From: Micromonospora sp. MH99
GTDB taxonomy: Bacteria; Actinomycetota; Actinomycetes; Mycobacteriales; Micromonosporaceae
DNA length: 64,000 bases
Assembly: GCF_021442385.1 (NCBI RefSeq)
Contig: NZ_MUZA01000005.1
Coordinates: 1-64,000, forward strand
Direction: 5' to 3'
How positions within the stretch are numbered: the stretch's first letter is position 1; each line of letters begins with the position of its first letter. Made by a program: the position numbers and the translations under genes. Of the stretch, positions 23,973 through 31,901 are shown piece by piece. A model generated the notes under the pieces. That model worked only from the letters and a program-made list of their open reading frames with translations, was not told the DNA's origin and did not search any database.

Positions 23973-24722
23973 ATGACGAACCCAGCGCCGCACGGGTCGG
24001 ACCCCGCCCGTCAGCCGGATCGGCAGTCCCTCACGCCGGGCGACGGCGTCGCCGTCGTGGAACTGTTCAGCTCCCAGGGCTGCAACAGCTGCCCTCCCGC
24101 GGAGGAACTGCTGACCGAGATCGACCACGACTCCCGGACGCGAGGCGAGCCCGTCTTCGCCCTCGGCTTCCACGTCGACTACTGGGACGATCTGGGCTGG
24201 CCCGACCAGTTCGCGGACGCGGCCCACACGGCGCGGCAGGAGGCGTACGCCCGCGGCTTCGGCTCGGGGCGTCTCTACACCCCGCAGATGATCGTCAACG
24301 GCACCGTGGAGTTCGTCGGCTCCGACCGTGGCCGGGCGGCGAGGGCCGTCGCGTCCGCCCTGATGTCGCCCGCCGCCGCGCCCCTGACCCTGTCCGTCGC
24401 GGAGGTCGCCGACGGCGGACGGCGGATGGTGGTGGGCTACCGGAGTGAGCGGCTGTCGCAGCACGCGGTGGTGAACGTGGCGCTCGTGCAACGCGGCCTG
24501 CTCAGCCAGATCGCCCGCGGCGAGAACGCCGGCCGGACGCTGCGGCAGGACAACGTGGTACGCGCCTTCGCCTCGGTGCCCCTGGACGCCGAGCAGGGGC
24601 AGGTGGAACTGACCACGCCGCCGGATCTCGACCCCGACCGGTCCAAGGTGATCGGCTACGTCCAGCGCGAGAGCGACCGGGCGGTCGTCGGCGCCACCGC
24701 CGTCGACCTGTCCGCCGGCTGA
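23973..24722 (+). CDS. DUF1223 thioredoxin-fold protein
   Basis: A 249-residue protein with a thioredoxin-like fold. VAVVELFSSQGCNSCPPAEE carries the CxxC motif of DUF1223 proteins, followed by the family stretches FHVDYWDDLGWPDQFAD, YTPQMIVNGTVEFVGSD and LVQRGLLSQIARGENAGRTL. No signal peptide is evident, unlike many proteobacterial relatives, so it is probably cytoplasmic. Function is unknown; a redox or disulfide role is suggested by the fold. ATG 23973 follows GGAGGAG at close spacing. Confidence 0.87.
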   Translation: MTNPAPHGSDPARQPDRQSLTPGDGVAVVELFSSQGCNSCPPAEELLTEIDHDSRTRGEPVFALGFHVDYWDDLGWPDQFADAAHTARQEAYARGFGSGRLYTPQMIVNGTVEFVGSDRGRAARAVASALMSPAAAPLTLSVAEVADGGRRMVVGYRSERLSQHAVVNVALVQRGLLSQIARGENAGRTLRQDNVVRAFASVPLDAEQGQVELTTPPDLDPDRSKVIGYVQRESDRAVVGATAVDLSAG

Positions 24723-24811
24723 CGCCGCCGGTGGGGCGGCCCGCCCGCGAGGTGTCGGTCCCGGTGCGTAATCTCGGCGCATGCGGATGGCACGCGCGGT
24801 GCGAGGTCCCG

Positions 24812-25195
24812 GTGGCTGACGCCGACGACGTACGCCGCCTGGCCCTGGCCCTGCCCCACACGGTCGAGATCCAGAGCGAGGGTTTCGACTTCCGGGTGGC
24901 CGACAAGGGTTTCGTCTGGTCCTATCCCGAGCGCAGGCCGGGCAAGCCGCGGGTGATCCGGCGCGACATCGCGGTGCTGTTCGTCGGGGACGAGGCCGAG
25001 AAGCAGGCTCTCCTGCTCGGCGAACCCGAGGTCTTCTTCACCACGTCCGGTTACGACGGCCTGCCGCTGGTGATGCTGCGTCTGGCGGCTGTCGACGTCG
25101 AGCGCCTCAGTGAACTCGTGACAGACGCGTGGCGGATGCGCGCGCCGACCGCGCTGCACGCCGACCTGGACGGGATCGGCGTGGCGGAGAGCTGA
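24812..25195 (+). CDS. MmcQ/YjbR family protein
   Basis: A protein of about 127 residues. ADDVRRLALALPHTVEIQSE, FDFRVADKGFVWSYPERRPG and VFFTTSGYDGLPLVMLRL match the MmcQ/YjbR family, small CyaY-like fold proteins sometimes described as DNA-binding. GTG 24812 after GAGGT is preferred; the frame is open upstream but that part is not family-like. Function unknown. It follows the DUF1223 gene by 89 bases on the same strand and may be co-transcribed. Confidence 0.8.
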   Translation: MADADDVRRLALALPHTVEIQSEGFDFRVADKGFVWSYPERRPGKPRVIRRDIAVLFVGDEAEKQALLLGEPEVFFTTSGYDGLPLVMLRLAAVDVERLSELVTDAWRMRAPTALHADLDGIGVAES

Positions 25196-25255
25196 CGCCG
25201 CGCCGGCGCGGCGGGCGATCAGTTCGCGACATCAGCACGCAACCGGACTGACACA

Positions 25256-25285
25256 TTGACGGGGATCTCGGGGGTCGATTACCGT
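25256..25285 (+). promoter_or_regulatory. predicted promoter of the GH81 glucanase gene
   Basis: TTGACG (25256-25261) and TACCGT (25280-25285) are separated by 18 bases. Transcription would begin near 25292, at the edge of the palindromic operator. Confidence 0.55.
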
Positions 25286-25292
25286 GCCGCCT

Positions 25293-25308
25293 GAGAGAGC
25301 GCTCTCTC
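25293..25308. promoter_or_regulatory. LacI-type palindromic operator at the GH81 transcription start
   Basis: GAGAGAGC-GCTCTCTC is a perfect 16-base palindrome with the central GAGCGCTC core typical of LacI-family repressors of actinomycete glycosidase genes (CebR-like sites). It is centred just downstream of the predicted -10, so binding would repress the glucanase until a glucan oligosaccharide inducer is present. No LacI-family gene is in the window, so the regulator would act in trans. Confidence 0.72.
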
Positions 25309-25385
25309 GATCGACGTTTTCCACAATTCAGACGCTACGCGCCCGGGCCGGCACGGTCCGTACCGGGACGCGCGATGGAGGCACC

Positions 25386-28301
25386 ATGAAACCTCCCGTC
25401 CCCCACCGCCGCTGGGCCCTGGCAGCCGCCGCAGTCCTGGCCCTGGTCGTCGGTGGCCTCACGATCCCCGTCACCCGCGCCGCCGAGGCCGCACCCGTGG
25501 GCGCCGGCAGCTACACCACCACCCCGGTCGGCGCGCTCCCCACCGGCTGCGGCGCGATGTCCACCAACCCCCGGCAGTTCGCCACCGCCAACGCGCCCGC
25601 CGGTGCCGTACCCACCAACGACTGGTGGTCGTCGCTGCTGTTCAAGCGCACCGACTGCGCCTTCAGCGAGCCCCTGCACGCCCACCCGACCTCCTACGAC
25701 ACGTTCACCGACGGCCTGGGCTTCTCCGCCAACTCCACACCCGCCATCAGCGGCACGGCCAACGGCGTCGGTGAGTACCACTACCCGTACGTGCAGGACA
25801 TCCGCGTCGGCGTCGCCGGGCTCGCCGCGCCCCAGGTCAAGGTGGACGGCTGGACCGACTGGACGGTCAGCCCGTACTGGAGCGACGGAAGCCGCACCCT
25901 GCGCGCCACCATCGGCCACGGCCTGCCGTTCGCGTACTTCCAGGCCAGCGGCGGCGACGCGGTGATCGGCACGTCCGGCACCGCCGACGTCTGGTCCAAC
26001 GGCGGCGCCACCATCGGCTTCCGGGTCAACGGCCACGACTACGTGGCGTACGCCCCCAGCGGCGCGACCTGGACCGTCAGCGGTGGCCGCATCTCCTCCA
26101 CGCTGGCCGGTCGGGGCTACTTCTCGGTGGCCCTGCTGCCTCCGACGGCCAGCGCCACCGAACGCGCCGACCTGGCCACCACCTACGGCCGTTACGCGCA
26201 CGCCCACGTCACCGGCACCCGGGTCTCGTACGCCTACGACCCGGCGACCAACGGCCTGAGCACGACGTACGCGTTCACCACCACCGCACGGGAGGGGACC
26301 GCCACGCAGACGGTGGTCAGCCTCTACCCGCACCAGTGGAAGTCGCTTGCCGGCTCGACGCCGATCACGCCGACCTACCCGTCGGCGCGCGGCCGGATGA
26401 AGGTCCTCACCGGGGTCAACCAGTTCCGGACCGCCATGGCGTTCCAGGGTGTCCTGCCCGAACTGCCGGCCGTCGGCGACGGCAGCGGCGCGGACCTGGC
26501 CACGCTCACCGGCCACCTGGCCGCCGCGCGGAGCAACCCCATGGACCAGCGGGGCAACGACACGTACTGGACCGGCAAGGGCCTCGGCCGGGCCGCCCGG
26601 CTCGCCGAGATCGCCGACCTGGTCAACGACACGGCCACCCGCGACAGCGCCCTGAACGCGATCCGCAGCACCCTCACCGACTGGTTCACCGCGTCCAGCG
26701 GCAAGACCCAGAAGCTCTTCTACTACGACGCCAACTGGGGCACCCTGATCGGCTACCCGGCGTCGTACGGCTCCGACCAGGAACTCAACGACCACCACTT
26801 CCACTACGGCTACTTCATCGCCGCGGCCGCGACACTTGCCAAGTTCGACCCGTCCTGGGCCGCCACCAGCCGCTACGGCGGCATGGTGGACCTGCTGATC
26901 CGCGACGCCAACAACTACCGCCGCGACGACACCCGCTTTCCCTACCTGCGCGACTTCGACATCTACGCCGGCCACGACTGGGCGTCCGGGCACGGCTCGT
27001 TCGGCTCCGGCAACAACCAGGAGTCGTCCTCGGAGGGGATGAACTTCGCCAACGCCCTCATCCAGTGGGGGCAGGTCACCGGCGACACCACAGTGCGCGA
27101 CGCCGGCATCTTCCTCTACACGACACAGGCAGCGGCCATCCAGGAGTACTGGTTCGACGTCAGCGACCAGAACTTCCCCGCCGCCTTCGGGCACTCCACC
27201 GTCGGCATGGTCTGGGGCGACGGCGGCGCGTACGCCACCTGGTTCAGCGCCGATCCGGAGATGATCCAGGGCATCAACCTGCTGCCGGTCACCGGCGGGC
27301 ACCTCTACCTCGGCAACAACCCGGCGTACGTGCGCACCAACTACGCCGAGTTGGTCCGCAACAACGGCGGACCGCCGACGGTGTGGCAGGACATCCTCTG
27401 GCAGTTCCAGGCCCTCGGCGACCCCGACGCGGCCCTGGCGAACCTGCGCGCCAACCCGGGCTACACCCCCGAGGAGGGCGAGAGCCGGGCGCACACCTTC
27501 CACTGGATCCGTAACCTCGCGGCGCTGGGCACCGTCGACACGTCGGTCACCGCCAACCACCCGCTGAGCGCTGTCTTCTCCCGCAACGGGACGCGCACCT
27601 ACGTGGCATCGAACCCGTCGGCGAACCCGATCACCGTCACGTTCTCCACCGGCACCCGGCTCACCGTGGCGGCCGGAAAGACGGCCACCACCGGGGCGTA
27701 CACCTGGAGCGGGGGCAACGCCTCCGGCGGCGTGCCGCCGAGCACGAACCCGCCGACCACCGCGCCGCCGACCACGGCACCGCCGACCACGGCGCCGCCG
27801 ACGACCGCGCCGCCGACCACGCCGCCGCCGAGTTCGGGCTCGCCCACGCGGTACCTGTTGGCCGGTGGCGGGCTGGGCGCCGCCGGCAGCGCGGGCACGA
27901 CAACTGTCGCGGCCGCCAACGGAAACCACGACGGTACGCCGACCAACCCGCAGGTCTTCACGGCGACCGGGCTCAACCTCGCCTACTCCGGGGCGCAGAC
28001 CGCGTTCGACCTGTTCCTGGACGCCGGCACCGCCGTCGGCAACGGGGTGCAGGTGCGCGTCTCCTACGACCTGACCGGAAACGGCAGCTGGGACCGGACG
28101 GAGACCTGGCGCTACTTCGCCACCGACCCGGTTCCCGGCTACGAGCACTACACCCAGAACGCCGGCCTGGCCTCGGCCACCGGCACGTTGGGCACGTTGA
28201 GCAACGGCACCGTGCGGGTGGAGGTCTGGTCCGCCATCGGCAACAACCCCACCACGCTGGGCCTCGGCAACCAGTCGGTGCTACGCCTGCCGTACTCCTG
28301 A
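25386..28301 (+). CDS. secreted GH81 endo-beta-1,3-glucanase with C-terminal accessory module
   Basis: A 971-residue exported enzyme. The signal peptide ends near RAAEAAPVG. The GH81 catalytic region spans roughly residues 45-760: VPTNDWWSSLLFKRTDC at its start, DHHFHYGYFIAAAATLAKFD in the barrel, and GSGNNQESSSEGMNFAN with the catalytic-region glutamates Glu546 and Glu550. A linker of repeated PPTTA follows (about residues 780-818). The last 150 residues form a beta-rich module resembling beta-1,3-glucan-binding modules of actinomycete glucanases; I cannot assign its CBM family. ATG 25386 is set by GGAGGC directly upstream. It probably attacks fungal or callose-type glucan. Confidence 0.92.
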   Translation: MKPPVPHRRWALAAAAVLALVVGGLTIPVTRAAEAAPVGAGSYTTTPVGALPTGCGAMSTNPRQFATANAPAGAVPTNDWWSSLLFKRTDCAFSEPLHAHPTSYDTFTDGLGFSANSTPAISGTANGVGEYHYPYVQDIRVGVAGLAAPQVKVDGWTDWTVSPYWSDGSRTLRATIGHGLPFAYFQASGGDAVIGTSGTADVWSNGGATIGFRVNGHDYVAYAPSGATWTVSGGRISSTLAGRGYFSVALLPPTASATERADLATTYGRYAHAHVTGTRVSYAYDPATNGLSTTYAFTTTAREGTATQTVVSLYPHQWKSLAGSTPITPTYPSARGRMKVLTGVNQFRTAMAFQGVLPELPAVGDGSGADLATLTGHLAAARSNPMDQRGNDTYWTGKGLGRAARLAEIADLVNDTATRDSALNAIRSTLTDWFTASSGKTQKLFYYDANWGTLIGYPASYGSDQELNDHHFHYGYFIAAAATLAKFDPSWAATSRYGGMVDLLIRDANNYRRDDTRFPYLRDFDIYAGHDWASGHGSFGSGNNQESSSEGMNFANALIQWGQVTGDTTVRDAGIFLYTTQAAAIQEYWFDVSDQNFPAAFGHSTVGMVWGDGGAYATWFSADPEMIQGINLLPVTGGHLYLGNNPAYVRTNYAELVRNNGGPPTVWQDILWQFQALGDPDAALANLRANPGYTPEEGESRAHTFHWIRNLAALGTVDTSVTANHPLSAVFSRNGTRTYVASNPSANPITVTFSTGTRLTVAAGKTATTGAYTWSGGNASGGVPPSTNPPTTAPPTTAPPTTAPPTTAPPTTPPPSSGSPTRYLLAGGGLGAAGSAGTTTVAAANGNHDGTPTNPQVFTATGLNLAYSGAQTAFDLFLDAGTAVGNGVQVRVSYDLTGNGSWDRTETWRYFATDPVPGYEHYTQNAGLASATGTLGTLSNGTVRVEVWSAIGNNPTTLGLGNQSVLRLPYS

Positions 28302-28314
28302 TCCGTACACCCGC

Positions 28315-28349
28315 GCTCGCCGTCGGCCGCACCCCGGCCGGCGGCGAGC
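28315..28349 (+). terminator. hairpin terminator after the GH81 gene
   Basis: GCTCGCCGTCGGCCG (28315-28329) pairs with CGGCCGGCGGCGAGC (28335-28349), a 15-bp stem with one G-U pair and a 5-base loop, 13 bases after the stop. Confidence 0.82.
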
Positions 28350-28387
28350 CCTCGCCGCGACTGGCGACCGGGTGCGAGGCTGGCGGC

Positions 28388-29338
28388 ATGTCGTCCGTAC
28401 GCGAACCGCAGCCCTGCCCGCCGCGGACCGGGACCGCGCGGTGGCGGCTGCGGTTGGTCGGGTGGCTCGGCCCGGCGGGCTCGGCCGTGGCCCTGAACCA
28501 GCTGGCCACCGTCCTCCCGCCGGTGGCCGTCGGCGCGGTGATCCTGGTGGTGGCGGTGGTGTACGGCCACAATCGACTCGACGAACGGGCCCCGCTGGCC
28601 GAGGCGCTGCCCCGGATCCTGCTCTACGTCGCGGTCGCCGGTGTCGCGCTGGCCGTGACGACGCCGTCGTCGTGGGCCGGGCCGCTCACCCTGGTGGCGG
28701 TCGTGGCGATCGCCTGCGCCGCGTTGGTCGCCCGGGACCGGGCGACAGCCCTGACCTCGCTGGCCGGAATCAGCGTCTGCACCGCGGGTCTGTTCGTCGT
28801 CACCGACGCCGTCCACGTCGAGCGGGCCGGCGCCCGGTTCGTCGGGGTGACCCTGGGCAGCTTCGCCGTGGCGTTGGGCCTCCTCGTCCTCTATGACCGC
28901 CGGCACCTCTTCGGCGCGGGCAGCACCGGCCTCGCGCTGCTGCGCGAGGCCCGTGTGTCGTGGTCCCGGGCCGGCGCGCTGGGTGTGCTGAGCGTTCCCG
29001 CCAGCGTGGGTCTGGCTCGCGAGGGATCCCTGGTGACCGCCGCCCTGGTCGCGGTGGCCGGTCTGTGCTGGCTGGGCGTGACGCTCGTCTTCGTGTTCGC
29101 CGAGCAGCGGGACGCCCTGGCCGGTGCGCTGCTGGCTCTCAGCGGGGCGGCGGTCACCGTGCTGGGCCTGCTGGCGTTCCACGCCCGGGAGTATCCGGTC
29201 GGGATGATCGCCGCCACGGCGGGTGTGGCAATGGTGGGCGGCGGAATGTCGTTGCTCGAATCGACTGGCGTGCTGGGGCGCCTGGGCGGTTGGCTGGCCC
29301 ACCTGACCAAGCCGGTGGCTCAACGCGCCGACGGCTGA
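28388..29338 (+). CDS. polytopic membrane protein of unknown function
   Basis: A 316-residue protein with about nine hydrophobic segments, for example VLPPVAVGAVILVVAVVYG, PLTLVAVVAIACAALVARD and GMIAATAGVAMVGGGMSLLE. The N-terminus and two internal loops are Arg-rich, suggesting cytoplasmic faces. No family motif or catalytic signature was recognised. It stands alone between the GH81 terminator and the long P450 leader region. Confidence 0.7.
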   Translation: MSSVREPQPCPPRTGTARWRLRLVGWLGPAGSAVALNQLATVLPPVAVGAVILVVAVVYGHNRLDERAPLAEALPRILLYVAVAGVALAVTTPSSWAGPLTLVAVVAIACAALVARDRATALTSLAGISVCTAGLFVVTDAVHVERAGARFVGVTLGSFAVALGLLVLYDRRHLFGAGSTGLALLREARVSWSRAGALGVLSVPASVGLAREGSLVTAALVAVAGLCWLGVTLVFVFAEQRDALAGALLALSGAAVTVLGLLAFHAREYPVGMIAATAGVAMVGGGMSLLESTGVLGRLGGWLAHLTKPVAQRADG

Positions 29339-29707
29339 GCGCCCTGCCCGAGTTCGCCTTTCGCCGCGGCGTCACCTCCCTCCGTGCGGAATCGTTGCCG
29401 GGAATGAGGATTTGCACAATCCGGCAATCCCGTCGACCATCGTGGAGGGCTGAGTCGCGATCGGGCTCGCGCCCGGGGATGGAAGCTGGCAAACACCGGA
29501 GTGCAAGGTGCAGCCGGCCAGCTCCACAATGGTTCCGCGAGGAACGATTAGCACGCTATCAAATAGATGCCTACCAATCTTGACTTGCGCATCGAGCCGG
29601 CGCACCGTGAAGAGCGCGCGGCAGACGCGCACCATTGTCGGCCCCCCATCGGCGGCGTGCGGAATGCGAGCGTCGTTGGTTTCGCGCGGCGCGTCAGGAG
29701 GCGTTCG
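29339..29707. other. long noncoding leader region before the P450 gene, with inverted repeats
   Basis: These 369 bases have no convincing gene. TTGCCGG (29395) and CCGGCAA (29421) flank an inner GATT/AATC pair, and GTTCC-GCGA-GGAAC lies at 29532-29545. Around 29546-29590 the sequence is AT-rich and includes TTGACT, a candidate -35. The features suggest a regulated P450 promoter, but no operator family is recognised. Confidence 0.45.
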
Positions 29708-31000
29708 ATGCAGTTGAATCCGTTTTCCGGTGTCTATCTCACCGATCCCGCAAGCGCCTGGCGACGCATTCTCGACGATCCCGACCGGGTGCCCTACGCC
29801 GAGGATCTGGGCCTGTGGCTGATCAGCCGGCACGCGGACGTCCGACAAGGCCTCGCCGACGCCGCGACGTTCGGCAACGCCCTCACCCTCGCCCCGATCT
29901 ACGAGGTCTGCCCGGAGGCGATGAGCGTCATCATGCGGATCGACGCGCCACCCACGACGGCCGCCGCCGACCCGCCGACGCACCCCCGCACCCGCCGCGC
30001 CCTGCGGGCCACCTTCGCCAACACCGCGGACCGGGCCGAGGCCGAGTACGGCGCGATCGTCCGTCGCCGCGTCGACGACCTGGTGGCCCGACTCGTGGTC
30101 CGGGCCGGCCGGCGGGCGGATCTCGTCGGTGAGTTCACCACCGAGCTTCCGCTGCTGGTCATCCTGGACATCCTCGGGGTGCCCGACGCCGACGTCGACC
30201 AGATCCGGCGGTGGGCGGACGGTCAGCTCGCCCTGATCTGGGGGCAGCCGGACCCGGACGAGCAGGTACGTCTGGCCCGGGGGCTGCTGGAGTTCTGGCA
30301 CTACTGCCAGGATCTGGTACGGCGGCGACTCGACAGTGGACCCGAGGGCGCCGACTTCATCAGCCGGGCGCTGGCCTACCGCGACGACGACGACACGGTG
30401 CTGACGGTGACCGAGGTGGCGAGCCTCGCCTTCAACCTGCTGGTCGCCGGGCACGAGACGACCGCCGGCCTGCTCGCCCACGCGCTCGACGGGGCCCTGT
30501 CCGACCGGCGGCGATGGCAGGCGCTGGTCGCCGACCCACGATCCGTGCCCGACTTCGTGACCGAGACCCTCCGGTTCGCGCCCGCCATCGACGGTTGGCT
30601 GCGGGTGACCCGCCGCGACGTCACCCTGGGCGGGGTCACCATTCCGGCGGGCGCGCGGTGCCTGCTGATGATCGGGGCGGCGAACCGGGACCCGGCGGTC
30701 TTCGCCCACCCGGACCGGTTCGACCCACGTCGCCTCGACGCCGCCGACCACCTGTCGTTCGGCCACGGCCCGCATTTCTGCATCGGCGCCGCATTGGCGC
30801 GACTGGAGGCCGGTGTGGCTCTCACCCGACTCGCGGCCGCCATTCCCGGCCTCCGACTGGCACCCGAGCACCGCCGCTCATTCAAGCCCAATGTGTCTTT
30901 TCGCGCGCACCACGCACTGGTCGCGACAATCGATATTCTCGCGCCCGCCGACCGCCCGACGGCAGCTCCGGCCGCCACCACCGAGGCACACGCCGCCTGA
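29708..31000 (+). CDS. cytochrome P450
   Basis: A 430-residue class I bacterial P450. The I-helix oxygen-activation motif AGHETT is near residues 247-252, the K-helix ETLR at 286-289 and the haem loop FGHGPHFCIG at 351-360 with axial Cys358. ATG 29708 follows GGAGG; the frame is open for 47 further codons upstream but that stretch is not P450-like. Substrate unknown. No ferredoxin gene is adjacent. Streptomyces conservons sometimes carry a P450 next to the kinase/roadblock genes, and here the conservon-like cvnA lies 0.9 kb downstream, so a functional link is possible but unproven. Confidence 0.93.
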   Translation: MQLNPFSGVYLTDPASAWRRILDDPDRVPYAEDLGLWLISRHADVRQGLADAATFGNALTLAPIYEVCPEAMSVIMRIDAPPTTAAADPPTHPRTRRALRATFANTADRAEAEYGAIVRRRVDDLVARLVVRAGRRADLVGEFTTELPLLVILDILGVPDADVDQIRRWADGQLALIWGQPDPDEQVRLARGLLEFWHYCQDLVRRRLDSGPEGADFISRALAYRDDDDTVLTVTEVASLAFNLLVAGHETTAGLLAHALDGALSDRRRWQALVADPRSVPDFVTETLRFAPAIDGWLRVTRRDVTLGGVTIPAGARCLLMIGAANRDPAVFAHPDRFDPRRLDAADHLSFGHGPHFCIGAALARLEAGVALTRLAAAIPGLRLAPEHRRSFKPNVSFRAHHALVATIDILAPADRPTAAPAATTEAHAA

Positions 31001-31242
31001 CGACGATGAGACCGGCGGCGCTGACCTGCGGGCCCGCCTGACGCGGCCGGGTCCGACCGGCAGGACACTCCTCGGCGGTCGGGCGCGTGGGCTCGTACGG
31101 TATGCGCGGCGATCCATCTCGGCGCACGTCTTCACACCCATCGTGTCCAGGGTTAAGAATTGCCCCCTATGAATGTTCAGCCCATCGGCCAATCTCGATC
31201 TGACACCTGCTGCTGATTCGCGGGTGCCACGAAGGTGAGCGC

Positions 31243-31722
31243 ATGGAGCACACGCCCCCGCCGAGCGCCGCTCACTCCGCGGCCAGCCAACAGTTCCGCT
31301 GGGAGCTGCGCAGCTGCCGGGTCCGACGGGGACTGACCCAGCGGGCCCTGGCGGACCTGGTGCGGTTCAGCCGGGAGACGGTGGCCGCGGTGGAGTCGGG
31401 CCGCCGCTTCGGCAGCCACGAGTTCGCGGTGCGCTGCGACGACGTGCTCGACACCGGCGGCCTGCTGGCCTCCCTGTGGCCGCAGGTCGCGGCCGAGCAG
31501 TTGGCGGCCGACGGCCGGCGGGGCCCACGGACCCCCGAGCAGGCGCGACTCGATCCGCCCGTACCGCGCCAGCGGAGTCGGCGCGACGCGCGCGACCCGG
31601 GCGCCGTGGTGGACGCCATCGACGAGCTGCGTGAGCTGATCGGCCAGGTGCTCAGCAGCCAACCGGAAGCGGACGACCCCGGGCCGCGCCGCGCGCCCGA
31701 GCACCTCGACGACCAGCGCTGA
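31243..31722 (+). CDS. XRE-family helix-turn-helix protein
   Basis: A 159-residue protein. Residues about 18-80 form a Cro/CI-type helix-turn-helix (CRVRRGLTQRALADLVRFSR, ETVAAVESGRRFGS). The C-terminal half is Arg/Pro-rich and then acidic (AVVDAIDELRELIGQVLSS), possibly a coiled helix. This resembles the regulators that begin actinomycete XRE/DUF397 or ATP-binding pairs, but no such partner follows. It lies 179 bases upstream of the kinase-transporter operon on the same strand and could regulate it. Start chosen by AAGGTGAG a few bases upstream. Confidence 0.82.
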   Translation: MEHTPPPSAAHSAASQQFRWELRSCRVRRGLTQRALADLVRFSRETVAAVESGRRFGSHEFAVRCDDVLDTGGLLASLWPQVAAEQLAADGRRGPRTPEQARLDPPVPRQRSRRDARDPGAVVDAIDELRELIGQVLSSQPEADDPGPRRAPEHLDDQR

Positions 31723-31901
31723 GCGCGGGCACCGGCTAACGACAGCTGCGCGCCACCGGCCGCTGACTCTGGGTACAGATGCTGGTACGGCCAGTTTGTA
31801 CCACCGCCAGGTCTGGCCTCCGAGCGCGGGTTCCGGCGGAATGGGACTTGCATTCGGCAAGGTGCGTATAGACCGTCATCGACGAGTCGTGGGAGTCAAT
31901 C

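Noticed and set aside
25284..25385. Upstream ATG extending the GH81 protein by 34 residues
   Set aside because: It would begin before the predicted transcription start and put charged sequence before the signal peptide; ATG 25386 has a GGAGGC ribosome site.
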